Assembly: GCA_965657945.1 (NCBI GenBank)
Contig: CBFHPW010000003.1
Location: 70,284-134,283 of the forward strand
DNA length: 64,000 nucleotides
Reading direction: 5' to 3'
Origin: CAJJDF01 sp965657945
GTDB taxonomy: Bacteria; Bacteroidota; Bacteroidia; Flavobacteriales_D; CAJJDF01
Below are positions 34,715-43,370 of this stretch, in pieces. Below the pieces are notes generated by a model that saw only the letters and a program-made list of their open reading frames with translations, made no database searches and was not told the DNA's origin. The position numbers and the translations under genes are program-made. Numbering within the stretch: position 1 is the stretch's first letter; each line of letters begins with the position of its first letter.

Positions 34715-36463
34715 AGAGGAAACATCCAATTTCAACCCCAATTCCTCCAATTGAGCCTTATCAACATTTGCAGGAGCATCGATCATTACATCCCTTCCAC
34801 TGTTGTTCTTTGGGAAGGCAATATAATCTCTAATGGATTCTGAACCACCGAAAATGGAGCAAATTCTATCAAAACCAAAAGCAATTCCTCCGTGTGGTGG
34901 CGCACCGTATTCAAATGCGCTCATCAAGAACCCAAACTGTGCTTCTGCCTCTTCTTTGGTAAATCCTAGTAAATCAAACATCCTGGATTGAATCTCTCTG
35001 TCGTGAATTCTGATGGAACCACCTCCGATTTCAACCCCATTGATAACCAAGTCATAGGCATTAGCCCTTACTTTTCCTGGTTCTGTTTCGAGTAAATCAA
35101 AATCTTCTTTTTTTGGAGAGGTAAAGGGGTGGTGCATGGCATGGAATCTATTACTTTCTTCGTCCCATTCCAATAAAGGAAAGTCGAGTACCCATAACGG
35201 AGCGAAAGTTTTTCCATCTCTCAATTCCATCATGTCTCCCATGTGAAGTCTCAAGTCATTCATTTGAGATTGTACTTTTGTTGTGTCTCCAGAAAGGACA
35301 AAAATCAAATCATTTGGCTTGGCATTACAAATCTTAGCCCACTTTGCTAATTCATCTTGATTGTAAAATTTATCCACAGAGGACTTATAAGTTCCGTCCT
35401 GGTTTACTCTGCAATAGATCAACCCCATTGCCCCCACTTGTGGTGTCTTAACGTAAGCCGTAATTTTATCTATTTGTTTTCTGGTTAATGAGTTTCCTCC
35501 TTCCACATTGATGGCAATGATATCCTCAGCTTCGTCAAAGATTTTAAAATCCTTCCCCTTTACCGCTTCAGTGATATAATTGAATTTCATCTCAAAACGA
35601 ATGTCTGGCTTATCCGAACCGTAATTTTTCATCGCATCCGCATAGGTCATTCTTTTTACTTCTGGTAGCTTCACTTTCAGTACTTCCGCGAATAAGTTTT
35701 CTACCAATCCTTCAAAAGTTTGCAAAATGTCCTCTTGTTCTACAAAAGCCATTTCACAATCTATTTGGGTAAACTCCGGCTGTCTATCGGCTCTTAGGTC
35801 TTCATCTCTAAAGCATTTTACGATTTGAAAGTACCTGTCATATCCACTTACCATAAGCAATTGCTTAAAGGTTTGGGGAGATTGAGGCAGTGCATAAAAC
35901 TGTCCCTCGTTCATTCTGCTTGGCACCACAAAATCTCGTGCTCCTTCAGGAGTTGATTTAATCAGAAAGGGAGTTTCGATTTCTAAAAAATCTAGGTTAT
36001 TCATATAGTTTCTTGTAGCCAGACCAATTTTGTGTCTCAACATCAAGTTTTCTTTCACAGGATTCCTTCTTAGGTCAAGGTACCTGTATTTCATTCTCAA
36101 TTCGTCTCCACCATCCGTTTTGTCCTCTATGGTAAAAGGAGGGGTTTTGGATTTATTTAAAACAATCAATTCAGATACTTCAATTTCAATCTCACCAGTA
36201 GGAATGTTTTTGTTTTTGCTCGATCGTTCTCTTACAATGCCATTAATTTGAATGACATATTCTCTCCCCAGTTTTCTTGCTCTCTCGCTTAATGAAGAAT
36301 TAATCTCCTCATTAAAAGCTAGTTGAGTAATGCCGTATCGGTCTCGTAAATCGACAAAAGTCATCCCTCCCAAATCTCTTGATTTCTGAACCCAACCAGA
36401 AAGGGATACTTCCTTGTTTACGTCTGTTATTCTTAATTCTCCGTTTGTATGCGATCTATACAT
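34700..36463 (-). CDS. aspS: Aspartyl-tRNA synthetase
   Basis: Class II aminoacyl-tRNA synthetase, 587 aa. N-terminal OB-fold anticodon domain (SLSGWVQKSRDLGGMTFVDLRDRYG), motif 2 region (FRDEDLRADRQPEFTQIDCEM), a GAD insertion domain (about 290-420) and motif 3 (GAPPHGGIAFGFDRI). The frame extends to 36505, but the ATG at 36463 (MYRSHTNGEL) fits the family start. The final residues (SSEKRK) are encoded by a copy of the 25-base repeat that also lies downstream, so the tail seems to have been altered by that repeat. Confidence 0.96.
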   Translation of the reverse strand: MYRSHTNGELRITDVNKEVSLSGWVQKSRDLGGMTFVDLRDRYGITQLAFNEEINSSLSERARKLGREYVIQINGIVRERSSKNKNIPTGEIEIEVSELIVLNKSKTPPFTIEDKTDGGDELRMKYRYLDLRRNPVKENLMLRHKIGLATRNYMNNLDFLEIETPFLIKSTPEGARDFVVPSRMNEGQFYALPQSPQTFKQLLMVSGYDRYFQIVKCFRDEDLRADRQPEFTQIDCEMAFVEQEDILQTFEGLVENLFAEVLKVKLPEVKRMTYADAMKNYGSDKPDIRFEMKFNYITEAVKGKDFKIFDEAEDIIAINVEGGNSLTRKQIDKITAYVKTPQVGAMGLIYCRVNQDGTYKSSVDKFYNQDELAKWAKICNAKPNDLIFVLSGDTTKVQSQMNDLRLHMGDMMELRDGKTFAPLWVLDFPLLEWDEESNRFHAMHHPFTSPKKEDFDLLETEPGKVRANAYDLVINGVEIGGGSIRIHDREIQSRMFDLLGFTKEEAEAQFGFLMSAFEYGAPPHGGIAFGFDRICSIFGGSESIRDYIAFPKNNSGRDVMIDAPANVDKAQLEELGLKLDVSSEKRK

Positions 36464-36489
36464 TATACTATGTCTTTCTAAATTATGTA

Positions 36490-36497
36490 CAAAGTTA
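36490..36497 (-). promoter_or_regulatory. -7 element upstream of aspS
   Basis: TAACTTTG on the minus strand, 27 bases before the aspS ATG. No matching TTG at the usual distance. Confidence 0.35.
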
Positions 36498-36597
36498 GGA
36501 ATCAATTGCGATTTTCGAATTGATAATTGCGATTTGTTTTGTCGCTTAAACCTATCAAGAGGAGACTCCTTTCCTCATCTAAGTTTAGGATTAGTAG

Positions 36598-37377
36598 TTA
36601 CAAACAAGGAGTTCTGCCCCCATCTACAGGCAGATTGATTCCGTTGATGTAACTAGCTAGGGGCGAAGCAAGAAAAGCGATCGCATTGGCAACTTCCTCA
36701 GGTTCAGCGATGCGATTCATCGGAACAATACTCTCCATCCCCTTTTTTATATCTGAGATAGATTTTCCTGTCTTTTTTGATTTGGCTTCAAAGATTTCGT
36801 TCAATCTTCCTGTATTAGTTGCTCCTGGAAGTACATTGTTTACGGTAATATTAAATTGTCCCAGTTCATTTGCCATGGTTTTTGCCCAGTTTGCCACGGC
36901 ACCTCTTATTGTATTGGACACCCCCAAACCATTAAGTGGAGCCTTTACAGAGGTAGAGATGACGTTAATGATTCTTCCGTATGGCCTTTTTTTCATATTA
37001 CCTAAAACTGATTGCGTGATTTTATGGTTAGCAATCAAGTGTTGATTGAACGTATGAATAAACTCCTCTGGTTTTGCATCTGTAATCGGACCACCTGCAG
37101 GACCTCCCGTATTGTTTAAAAGAATATCGATTGAGTATTCTTTGATTTTCTCACTAGCCGAATCTAATGAGTCAGTTTTACTAAAGTCAGCAACCAAATA
37201 CGCATGTTGTTGATTTTGAGAATTATCAAGAATTTTCAAGGTGGCCTTCAGTTTGTCTTCATTTCTAGCAATAAGTAAAATGGTTGCTCCAAGCTTACTC
37301 ATTTTAATCGCAGAAGCCATTCCAATACCTCCTGTTCCTCCAGCTACCGCTGCTGTTTTTCCTAATAAATTCATCAT
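36598..37377 (-). CDS. SDR-family oxidoreductase with non-standard catalytic residues
   Basis: 259 aa, Rossmann-fold short-chain dehydrogenase-like protein. The nucleotide loop is AGGTGGIGMA (about 12-21) and NNTGG replaces the usual NNAG. Where classical SDRs have YxxxK, the sequence is SNTIRGAV (after NGLGV): Tyr becomes Ser and Lys becomes Arg, though the upstream Ser (VISTSV) is retained. The C-terminal NNVLPGATNT, IAEPEEVANAIAFLAS and INLPVDGGRT are typical. I recall an SDR subgroup resembling beta-ketoacyl-ACP reductases with an imperfect tetrad that this fits. Activity and substrate are unknown. The frame starts with two Met codons; either is possible. Confidence 0.85.
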   Translation of the reverse strand: MMNLLGKTAAVAGGTGGIGMASAIKMSKLGATILLIARNEDKLKATLKILDNSQNQQHAYLVADFSKTDSLDSASEKIKEYSIDILLNNTGGPAGGPITDAKPEEFIHTFNQHLIANHKITQSVLGNMKKRPYGRIINVISTSVKAPLNGLGVSNTIRGAVANWAKTMANELGQFNITVNNVLPGATNTGRLNEIFEAKSKKTGKSISDIKKGMESIVPMNRIAEPEEVANAIAFLASPLASYINGINLPVDGGRTPCL

Positions 37378-37395
37378 GTTAGTTTAAAATTTTCT

Positions 37396-37403
37396 CAAAG
37401 GTA
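37396..37403 (-). promoter_or_regulatory. -7 element upstream of the SDR gene
   Basis: TACCTTTG on the minus strand, 19 bases before the SDR start; the same octamer is found upstream of ribF and the ABC exporter. The -33 TTG is not evident. Confidence 0.35.
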
Positions 37404-37555
37404 ACCCCTAAACATTTAATTGAAAAATAAAATTTACGTAACAAGTTCTTGAAAATATAAGTTTTGTGATTTTTCTAACATTTTGTGTAAGAATATTTTT
37501 TAATTGATTTACTTTTTAGTAATTTCAGAATCTATACAATTCAAAAAAATATATA

Positions 37556-40500
37556 ATGAAGAAAATCTACTCTATTTTAACATTTCTCAGTGTAATGAGT
37601 TTGTTGCTGTTAGGCACAAATTTGAATGCTCAGGATTACAGTACTAGATTGGTTAATCAATGCTTTACTACCTCTGTACAAACTGTTTCATTTTCAGGAG
37701 CAACTCCTAATGCAAATGGGGCAGGAACCTTTACCTTAATATATTACAATGGTGATTTAGATGGTACTGGAACAAACCTAGAGAACATAGATATATCTGG
37801 TGAAACAGGTGGTTCTATTGGAAACTCATTACCTACAGGACAATGTAATGCTGCGAGAGACTCGGTGTCAATTACAATTCCGATGGCTACTATCAATGCA
37901 TGGGCTACCACAGGTGGATCGATTGATTTTACTTTGACAGCAACTTCAGCGGTTAATTTAACGCTTTGTGGAGCAAGTCTTTGTGTGGATGCTTATTTAA
38001 CCTACCCTGTATCGACAGTGCCAAATGATGCTGGTGCTTCTACAGTTACACCAACGATCATTTGCCCAGGTTCTGATTCTGTTCGAGTTGCTATTAATAA
38101 TTACGGAACTAATCAGATTGACTCTGTGATGGTGAATTGGAGTAGAAATGGAACAATTCAAACTCCAATCCATTTGAGAACTTTATTGGACACCGCAGGT
38201 GGTTTAGGTTCTACTTCTTCTATTGTAAATTTAGGACTGCATACATTTACAGCGGGTATTACAGATACTTTTACCGTTTGGACTACAATGCCAAATGGAG
38301 TAATTGATACTACCACGAATAATGATACAGTGGCTGCATATATCAAACCTTCATTAACTGGAACATATACAATTGGTGGTTTTTCACCAGATTACACCTC
38401 GTTTAGTTCCGCTATTTCTGACTTGAATAGCATAGGGATTTGTGGGCCAATCGTTTTCAATGTTAGACAAAATATCTATACTGAACAAGTTGAAATTGGA
38501 GTAATTAATGGTATTTCTTCAACCAATACAATTACATTCCAAAGTGATCCAGGAAATACAATTATGCCAGTGATTCAATATGGACCTACGACACTAGCTG
38601 ATAACTACACCTTAAGATTAGCCGCGGGAGCAAGCTACATTTCATTTGATAGCCTGAATTTTAAAACAACTGGAACTTCTTATTCTACGGTGGTTAGTAT
38701 TCCTGGTAATACTGACTACATCACAATCAATAATTGTAAACTAGACGGTTATAATAACGCGACAACATCAACTTACCAAGCTGTGTTGTATCAAACAGGT
38801 GGTTTGTCTAACTATAATGTATTCACGAATAATGAATTGAATAACGGTTCATATGGAATGTACTGGAGAGGTACAGGAACGACTTCAAAGTCAGTTGGAA
38901 ACCTCATAGCAGGAAACTCTTTAAATAATCCTAATTATTATCAGACTTACTTTTATTACCAAGATAGTTTAGTGATAGACAATAATGTAATGGTTCAAAA
39001 CCCTGCGTCAACCTCTTTTTGTTACGGATTATATTCCTACTACTGTGATAATACTAAAGTGACAAGAAACTCAGTTACTTTGAATACAACTTCTACCAAC
39101 TATGGTATGATGATTGGTCGTTATGCAGGAGGTTCGAATGAAGTGTCAAATAATATGATTGTTACTTCTAATAATGCTACAGGAACTGCCTATGGGATGT
39201 ATATCAATTATTGCTTAAATACAAACGTTTACCACAACTCTGTAAACATAAGAGCTGGTTTGGCAACAAGTACAAGAGCACTCTATATTCTTGGGTCTAC
39301 TTCCACTTTGTATGGTAATGTTGATGTTAGAAATAATATTTTCACAAACAATGCAGGAGGAAATGCTTCTTACATCAACTCTGGTGCTGCGTCAACAGTA
39401 CATTTATCGCATTTAGATAATAACATTTATCACTCTGCAGGTGCTAATCCGTTTTATTATGGAACAACAAATTATCCTACATTTGCTGCTTATCAAGCTG
39501 CTTCAATGATGGATAGTAATAGTTATTTTGGACTGCCAGGATATTTCTCTCAATCTAATCTTCACTTACAAGGAGCGTTAGCTGCAGATTCAGGAGCTAA
39601 TGTGGGTATTATGATCGACATTGATGGAGATGTGAGGCCATTATTGCCTTCAACTGGTTATGATATCGGAGCGGATGAGTACATTCCACCAACCTGTCCA
39701 ATGGGATATGGTTTAACCGCATTTAACTTAACAGCAACTTCGGCTGATGTTACTTGGATAGCAGGGATTAATGATACGGCTTGGGTATTCGAATACGGAA
39801 CTCCAGGTTTCACGCCAGGAACAGGAACTTCAATTTTTTCTAGTTCAGATACAGTAACCATTCCAGGATTAACTCCTATTACAAACTATGATGTGTATGT
39901 AAGAGGAATTTGTTCGGCTGGAGATACTTCCTTGTATTTTGGACCTTTGAACTTTAAAACAAGATGTGTTTCTTCATTATCGGGGACTTATACGATAGAC
40001 AATACATTACCAACCGCAGGAACAAACTACGCATCGTTTGCTGATGTAATGGTAGCACTAAACAATTGTGGTGTTTCTGGACCTACTGTATTTTTGGTTG
40101 ATGAAGGAACTTATACAGAACAAGTTGATATCAAGAGCATAGTAGGAACTTCTCCAGTGAATACCATTACTTTCAAAGGAGATCCAACAAATACTTCAGC
40201 AGCTATACTAACGTATTCAGCGAGTACATCGGCAGATAACTTTGTTGTAAAATTTGACGGAGCAGAACATATCATTTTTGATAGCTTGACGGTAACAGCA
40301 TCAGGAACAACCTATGGATATGTTTTCTATTTCCCAACAAATGCAAATAACATTGTAATTGAAAATTGTGAGTTGAATGGAAGTGCAACTTCAACCTCTA
40401 CTTTGGCATCTTTGATTTACAACCAAAGTGGAACAGCGAATATGTCGAATAATGTAACCATTGATAATAATAAAATGAATGGAGGAGGTTATTCTATTTA

Positions 40501-43231
40501 CTGGAGGGGAGGATCCACTTCACAAAGAGAAGCTAATTTAGTCTTTACCAATAATGAAGCAAGAGGATTTAACTCTTACGGGGCATATTTCTATTACCAA
40601 GATAGTATGTTGGTAGAAGGAAATGAGTTTGTTCAGAGTACAACTTCAACTTCTTTCTGCTACGGTTTGTATACTTACTACATCTACGATTCTAAAATGA
40701 CAAGAAATAGAGTAGAGTTGAATACAACTTCAACGAACTACGGAATGATGGTAGGAAGATGGGCTGGTTCTGATAATGAGGTATCAAATAACATGGTAAT
40801 CACTTCTAACAATTCAACAGGAACTGCTTATGGAATGTATATTAATTATTGTTTAAATACTAAATTATACCACAACTCCGTAAACTTGAGAGCTGGAACG
40901 GCCACGGGAACAAGAGCCCTTTATATCCTGGGATCTACTTCTACTTTGTACGGAAATGTTGATGTAAGAAATAATATCTTCACTAATAATGCTGGAGGGT
41001 ATGCATCATACATCAATTCAGGTGCAGCTTCAACAACTCACTTGACCCATCTAGATAATAACATCTATAACTCTTCAGGAACGAATCCATTCTATTATGG
41101 AACAACGGCTTACCCAACATTTGCAGCTTACCAAACTGCCTCAATGATGGATAGTAACAGTTACTTTAGCTCACCCGGTTATTTTAATGCCGCTGATTTG
41201 CACTTACAAGGGGTTGTTGCATTCGATAATGCTGATTCTACTGTTGGTGTAACCATTGATTACGATGGTGACACGAGACCTTTAGGGCCAACAACTGGAT
41301 ATGATATTGGTGCTGATGAGTACATCCCACCAACCTGTCCGAGCCCATATTCTATGGTCTTTGTTGATGCAACGACTAGTTCAGCAAGAGTGACTTGGAC
41401 AAATGGTCCAGCCGATAGTATTTGGGAGGTACAATATGGTGCTCCTGGATTTACTCTAGGAACTGGAACTTCCATTATTTCAAATACTGATACCGCGACA
41501 ATTACAGGTTTAACTGCCTCAACGTGTTACGATGTTTATGTAAGAAGTATCTGTACGGTTGGAGATACAAGTATTTGGCATGGACCTTTGAATTTCTGCT
41601 CAAAGTGCGCACCGTTTACTGATTTTTGTGAAGGATTTGAAACAACAAACTCTGGAGAGATTCCATTATGTTGGAATAGATTCATTAATACAACAAGTAC
41701 AGGTGATATCAGAACCAATGTGAGTACATTTTCTTCATTTACTGGATCCAATTACATGTATATGTTTAACTCTAATGACGCCTCAGCAACCATGATGCTA
41801 ATCGCACCTGAAGTATCTAACTTATCAGCAGGAACTCATAGAGCTAACTTCTGGTTAAGAGGAGATTCAACCATAGTAGTAGGAACAATGAGTGACCCTG
41901 CTAACCCAGGAACATTTACCCCTTGGGATACCATACCACCTGCAGCCGTCAGTACAAGTGGATATTCGAACTTCAAAGTAGGATTCGATACTTATACAGG
42001 AACTGATACTTATGTAGCATTCTTGTGGGTACCATCAAGGACTTACGACTACGTATACATTGACGATTACTGTTGGGAAGAAATTCCAAGTTGTGAAAAA
42101 GCTCCTTCGGTGGTAATATTGAATCCAGGTCAAGATTCAACTTCACTCAATGTTGGATGGAATATTGATACAACACAAGTAAGTTACATGGTGGCATACG
42201 GTCCAACTGGATATGATCCAATAACGAATCCAGCTGGAGGAGATACGGTGTATTCAACTACAAACTTCAAACAAATAGTAGGTCTTCAGTCTCTTACAGA
42301 ATATTGTGTTTGGGTAAAAGCGATCTGTACAAATGGAGATACAAGTTTTTGGGATGGGCCACATTGTGGACCTACAGGTTGTCCTTCAGGAGTGCTACTT
42401 CCATACTCAGAAGATTTTTCAACTTATACTTCTGCCTTCCCATTGGATGAAACTCCACAATGTTGGGAAGAGGCGACAGGAGCCCTAACAGTTTCTGGAG
42501 GTGTAGCCCCTGCCGAATCAATTTGGGAGCCAGATGGATTTGCTAATGTCGGAACAACTGGTGCTGCTAGATTCAATATCTCCGCCTTTACTCCAAGAAC
42601 TGGTTGGCTGTTAACACCAACTTTCAATTTTGGTAATGATCCAAATAAGGCTAGAATTATTGAGTTTGATGTGGCACTGACAGATGACTTTAACAGCAAT
42701 GCACCCGTAAATGGTTTTGGTAGTGACGATACTGTTGCCCTAGTTGTATCTTACGATCAAGGAATAACTTGGAAAAAAGCGGATATCATCATGCAGTGGG
42801 ATACGAGTAACGAGCCTTCTCATACCGGTCAGAGAGTGTCTTATACAATGAGAAACACAACTGGGTTGGTAAAATTTGGTTTCTACGGACAATCGAACGT
42901 TGGAAATGAAGGAGTGGATTTCCATATAGATAACTTTAAAATCTACGATACGACATGGACAAGTATTGATGAGTCAATCGCATTAGTTGACAACTTCAAA
43001 GTTTATCCAAATCCAAACAGAGGAGTATTTAGTATCCAAAATAATGGAACAACTAAAAATACAAGTTTGAAATTGGTAGATGTTCAAGGAAGATTGGTTT
43101 ATGACAATATTCAAAAGTTCTCTAACAACGAAACGTTCGAAATAAATGTTGAGAATTTGAATAGTGGAATTTATATCTTACTTATTCAAAGTGAAGGCAA
43201 GCTAGAACAACATAGAGTTGTGATCCAATAA
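37556..43231 (+). CDS. Giant secreted beta-helix / FN3 / jelly-roll protein, T9SS type A
   Basis: 1891 aa. Signal peptide to about 26, a beta-rich N-domain (27-145) and a CARDB-like domain (150-255). Then come two homologous blocks, each a parallel beta-helix of pectin-lyase type (268-700 and 808-1247) closing with TGYDIGADEYIPP and followed by a fibronectin-III-like module (711-804; 1260-1348). Next are a MAM-like jelly roll (1351-1510), a third FN3-like module (1514-1608), a second jelly roll (1610-1798) and a type A T9SS sorting domain (1810-1891, FKVYPNPNRGVFSI). Likely a surface glycan-binding or adhesive protein; no catalytic residues can be assigned to the helices. First of three consecutive paralogs; ends before a terminator at 43251-43285. 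Confidence 0.88.
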   Translation: MKKIYSILTFLSVMSLLLLGTNLNAQDYSTRLVNQCFTTSVQTVSFSGATPNANGAGTFTLIYYNGDLDGTGTNLENIDISGETGGSIGNSLPTGQCNAARDSVSITIPMATINAWATTGGSIDFTLTATSAVNLTLCGASLCVDAYLTYPVSTVPNDAGASTVTPTIICPGSDSVRVAINNYGTNQIDSVMVNWSRNGTIQTPIHLRTLLDTAGGLGSTSSIVNLGLHTFTAGITDTFTVWTTMPNGVIDTTTNNDTVAAYIKPSLTGTYTIGGFSPDYTSFSSAISDLNSIGICGPIVFNVRQNIYTEQVEIGVINGISSTNTITFQSDPGNTIMPVIQYGPTTLADNYTLRLAAGASYISFDSLNFKTTGTSYSTVVSIPGNTDYITINNCKLDGYNNATTSTYQAVLYQTGGLSNYNVFTNNELNNGSYGMYWRGTGTTSKSVGNLIAGNSLNNPNYYQTYFYYQDSLVIDNNVMVQNPASTSFCYGLYSYYCDNTKVTRNSVTLNTTSTNYGMMIGRYAGGSNEVSNNMIVTSNNATGTAYGMYINYCLNTNVYHNSVNIRAGLATSTRALYILGSTSTLYGNVDVRNNIFTNNAGGNASYINSGAASTVHLSHLDNNIYHSAGANPFYYGTTNYPTFAAYQAASMMDSNSYFGLPGYFSQSNLHLQGALAADSGANVGIMIDIDGDVRPLLPSTGYDIGADEYIPPTCPMGYGLTAFNLTATSADVTWIAGINDTAWVFEYGTPGFTPGTGTSIFSSSDTVTIPGLTPITNYDVYVRGICSAGDTSLYFGPLNFKTRCVSSLSGTYTIDNTLPTAGTNYASFADVMVALNNCGVSGPTVFLVDEGTYTEQVDIKSIVGTSPVNTITFKGDPTNTSAAILTYSASTSADNFVVKFDGAEHIIFDSLTVTASGTTYGYVFYFPTNANNIVIENCELNGSATSTSTLASLIYNQSGTANMSNNVTIDNNKMNGGGYSIYWRGGSTSQREANLVFTNNEARGFNSYGAYFYYQDSMLVEGNEFVQSTTSTSFCYGLYTYYIYDSKMTRNRVELNTTSTNYGMMVGRWAGSDNEVSNNMVITSNNSTGTAYGMYINYCLNTKLYHNSVNLRAGTATGTRALYILGSTSTLYGNVDVRNNIFTNNAGGYASYINSGAASTTHLTHLDNNIYNSSGTNPFYYGTTAYPTFAAYQTASMMDSNSYFSSPGYFNAADLHLQGVVAFDNADSTVGVTIDYDGDTRPLGPTTGYDIGADEYIPPTCPSPYSMVFVDATTSSARVTWTNGPADSIWEVQYGAPGFTLGTGTSIISNTDTATITGLTASTCYDVYVRSICTVGDTSIWHGPLNFCSKCAPFTDFCEGFETTNSGEIPLCWNRFINTTSTGDIRTNVSTFSSFTGSNYMYMFNSNDASATMMLIAPEVSNLSAGTHRANFWLRGDSTIVVGTMSDPANPGTFTPWDTIPPAAVSTSGYSNFKVGFDTYTGTDTYVAFLWVPSRTYDYVYIDDYCWEEIPSCEKAPSVVILNPGQDSTSLNVGWNIDTTQVSYMVAYGPTGYDPITNPAGGDTVYSTTNFKQIVGLQSLTEYCVWVKAICTNGDTSFWDGPHCGPTGCPSGVLLPYSEDFSTYTSAFPLDETPQCWEEATGALTVSGGVAPAESIWEPDGFANVGTTGAARFNISAFTPRTGWLLTPTFNFGNDPNKARIIEFDVALTDDFNSNAPVNGFGSDDTVALVVSYDQGITWKKADIIMQWDTSNEPSHTGQRVSYTMRNTTGLVKFGFYGQSNVGNEGVDFHIDNFKIYDTTWTSIDESIALVDNFKVYPNPNRGVFSIQNNGTTKNTSLKLVDVQGRLVYDNIQKFSNNETFEINVENLNSGIYILLIQSEGKLEQHRVVIQ
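38359..39682 (+). repeat. Internal duplication, copy 1 (beta-helix block)
   Basis: First beta-helix block of the 1891 aa protein. Protein motifs shared with copy 2 include TALYILGSTSTLYGNVDV-like and YPTFAAYQ stretches, ending TGYDIGADEY. DNA of the two copies differs at many synonymous sites. Edges are approximate. Confidence 0.75.
39977..41314 (+). repeat. Internal duplication, copy 2 (beta-helix block)
   Basis: Second beta-helix block; same order of motifs as copy 1 (SGTYTI..., GTYTEQV, TSTNYGMM, DVRNNIFTNNAGG, MMDSNSYF, IGADEYIPP). Edges are approximate. Confidence 0.75.
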
Positions 43232-43250
43232 GTTAAACTAATTTGACTTA

Positions 43251-43285
43251 AATGCCTGTTCAGTAATGAACAGGCATTTTTTTTG
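43251..43285 (+). terminator. Terminator after the 1891 aa protein gene
   Basis: Eleven-base stem AATGCCTGTTC / GAACAGGCATT, 6-base loop and eight T. Confidence 0.93.
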
Positions 43286-43313
43286 GTTTCATATTTAACA
43301 AAACAATAATATG

Positions 43314-43344
43314 TTGTTCAATTAAAATTTAAATTGTATATTGG
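43314..43344 (+). promoter_or_regulatory. Candidate promoter of the 1357 aa protein gene
   Basis: TTG at 43314-43316, 20 bases, TATATTGG at 43337-43344, one mismatch from TAnnTTTG, 26 bases before the ATG. Confidence 0.35.
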
Positions 43345-43370
43345 GAAGATATTCTCAATACATAAAAAAC

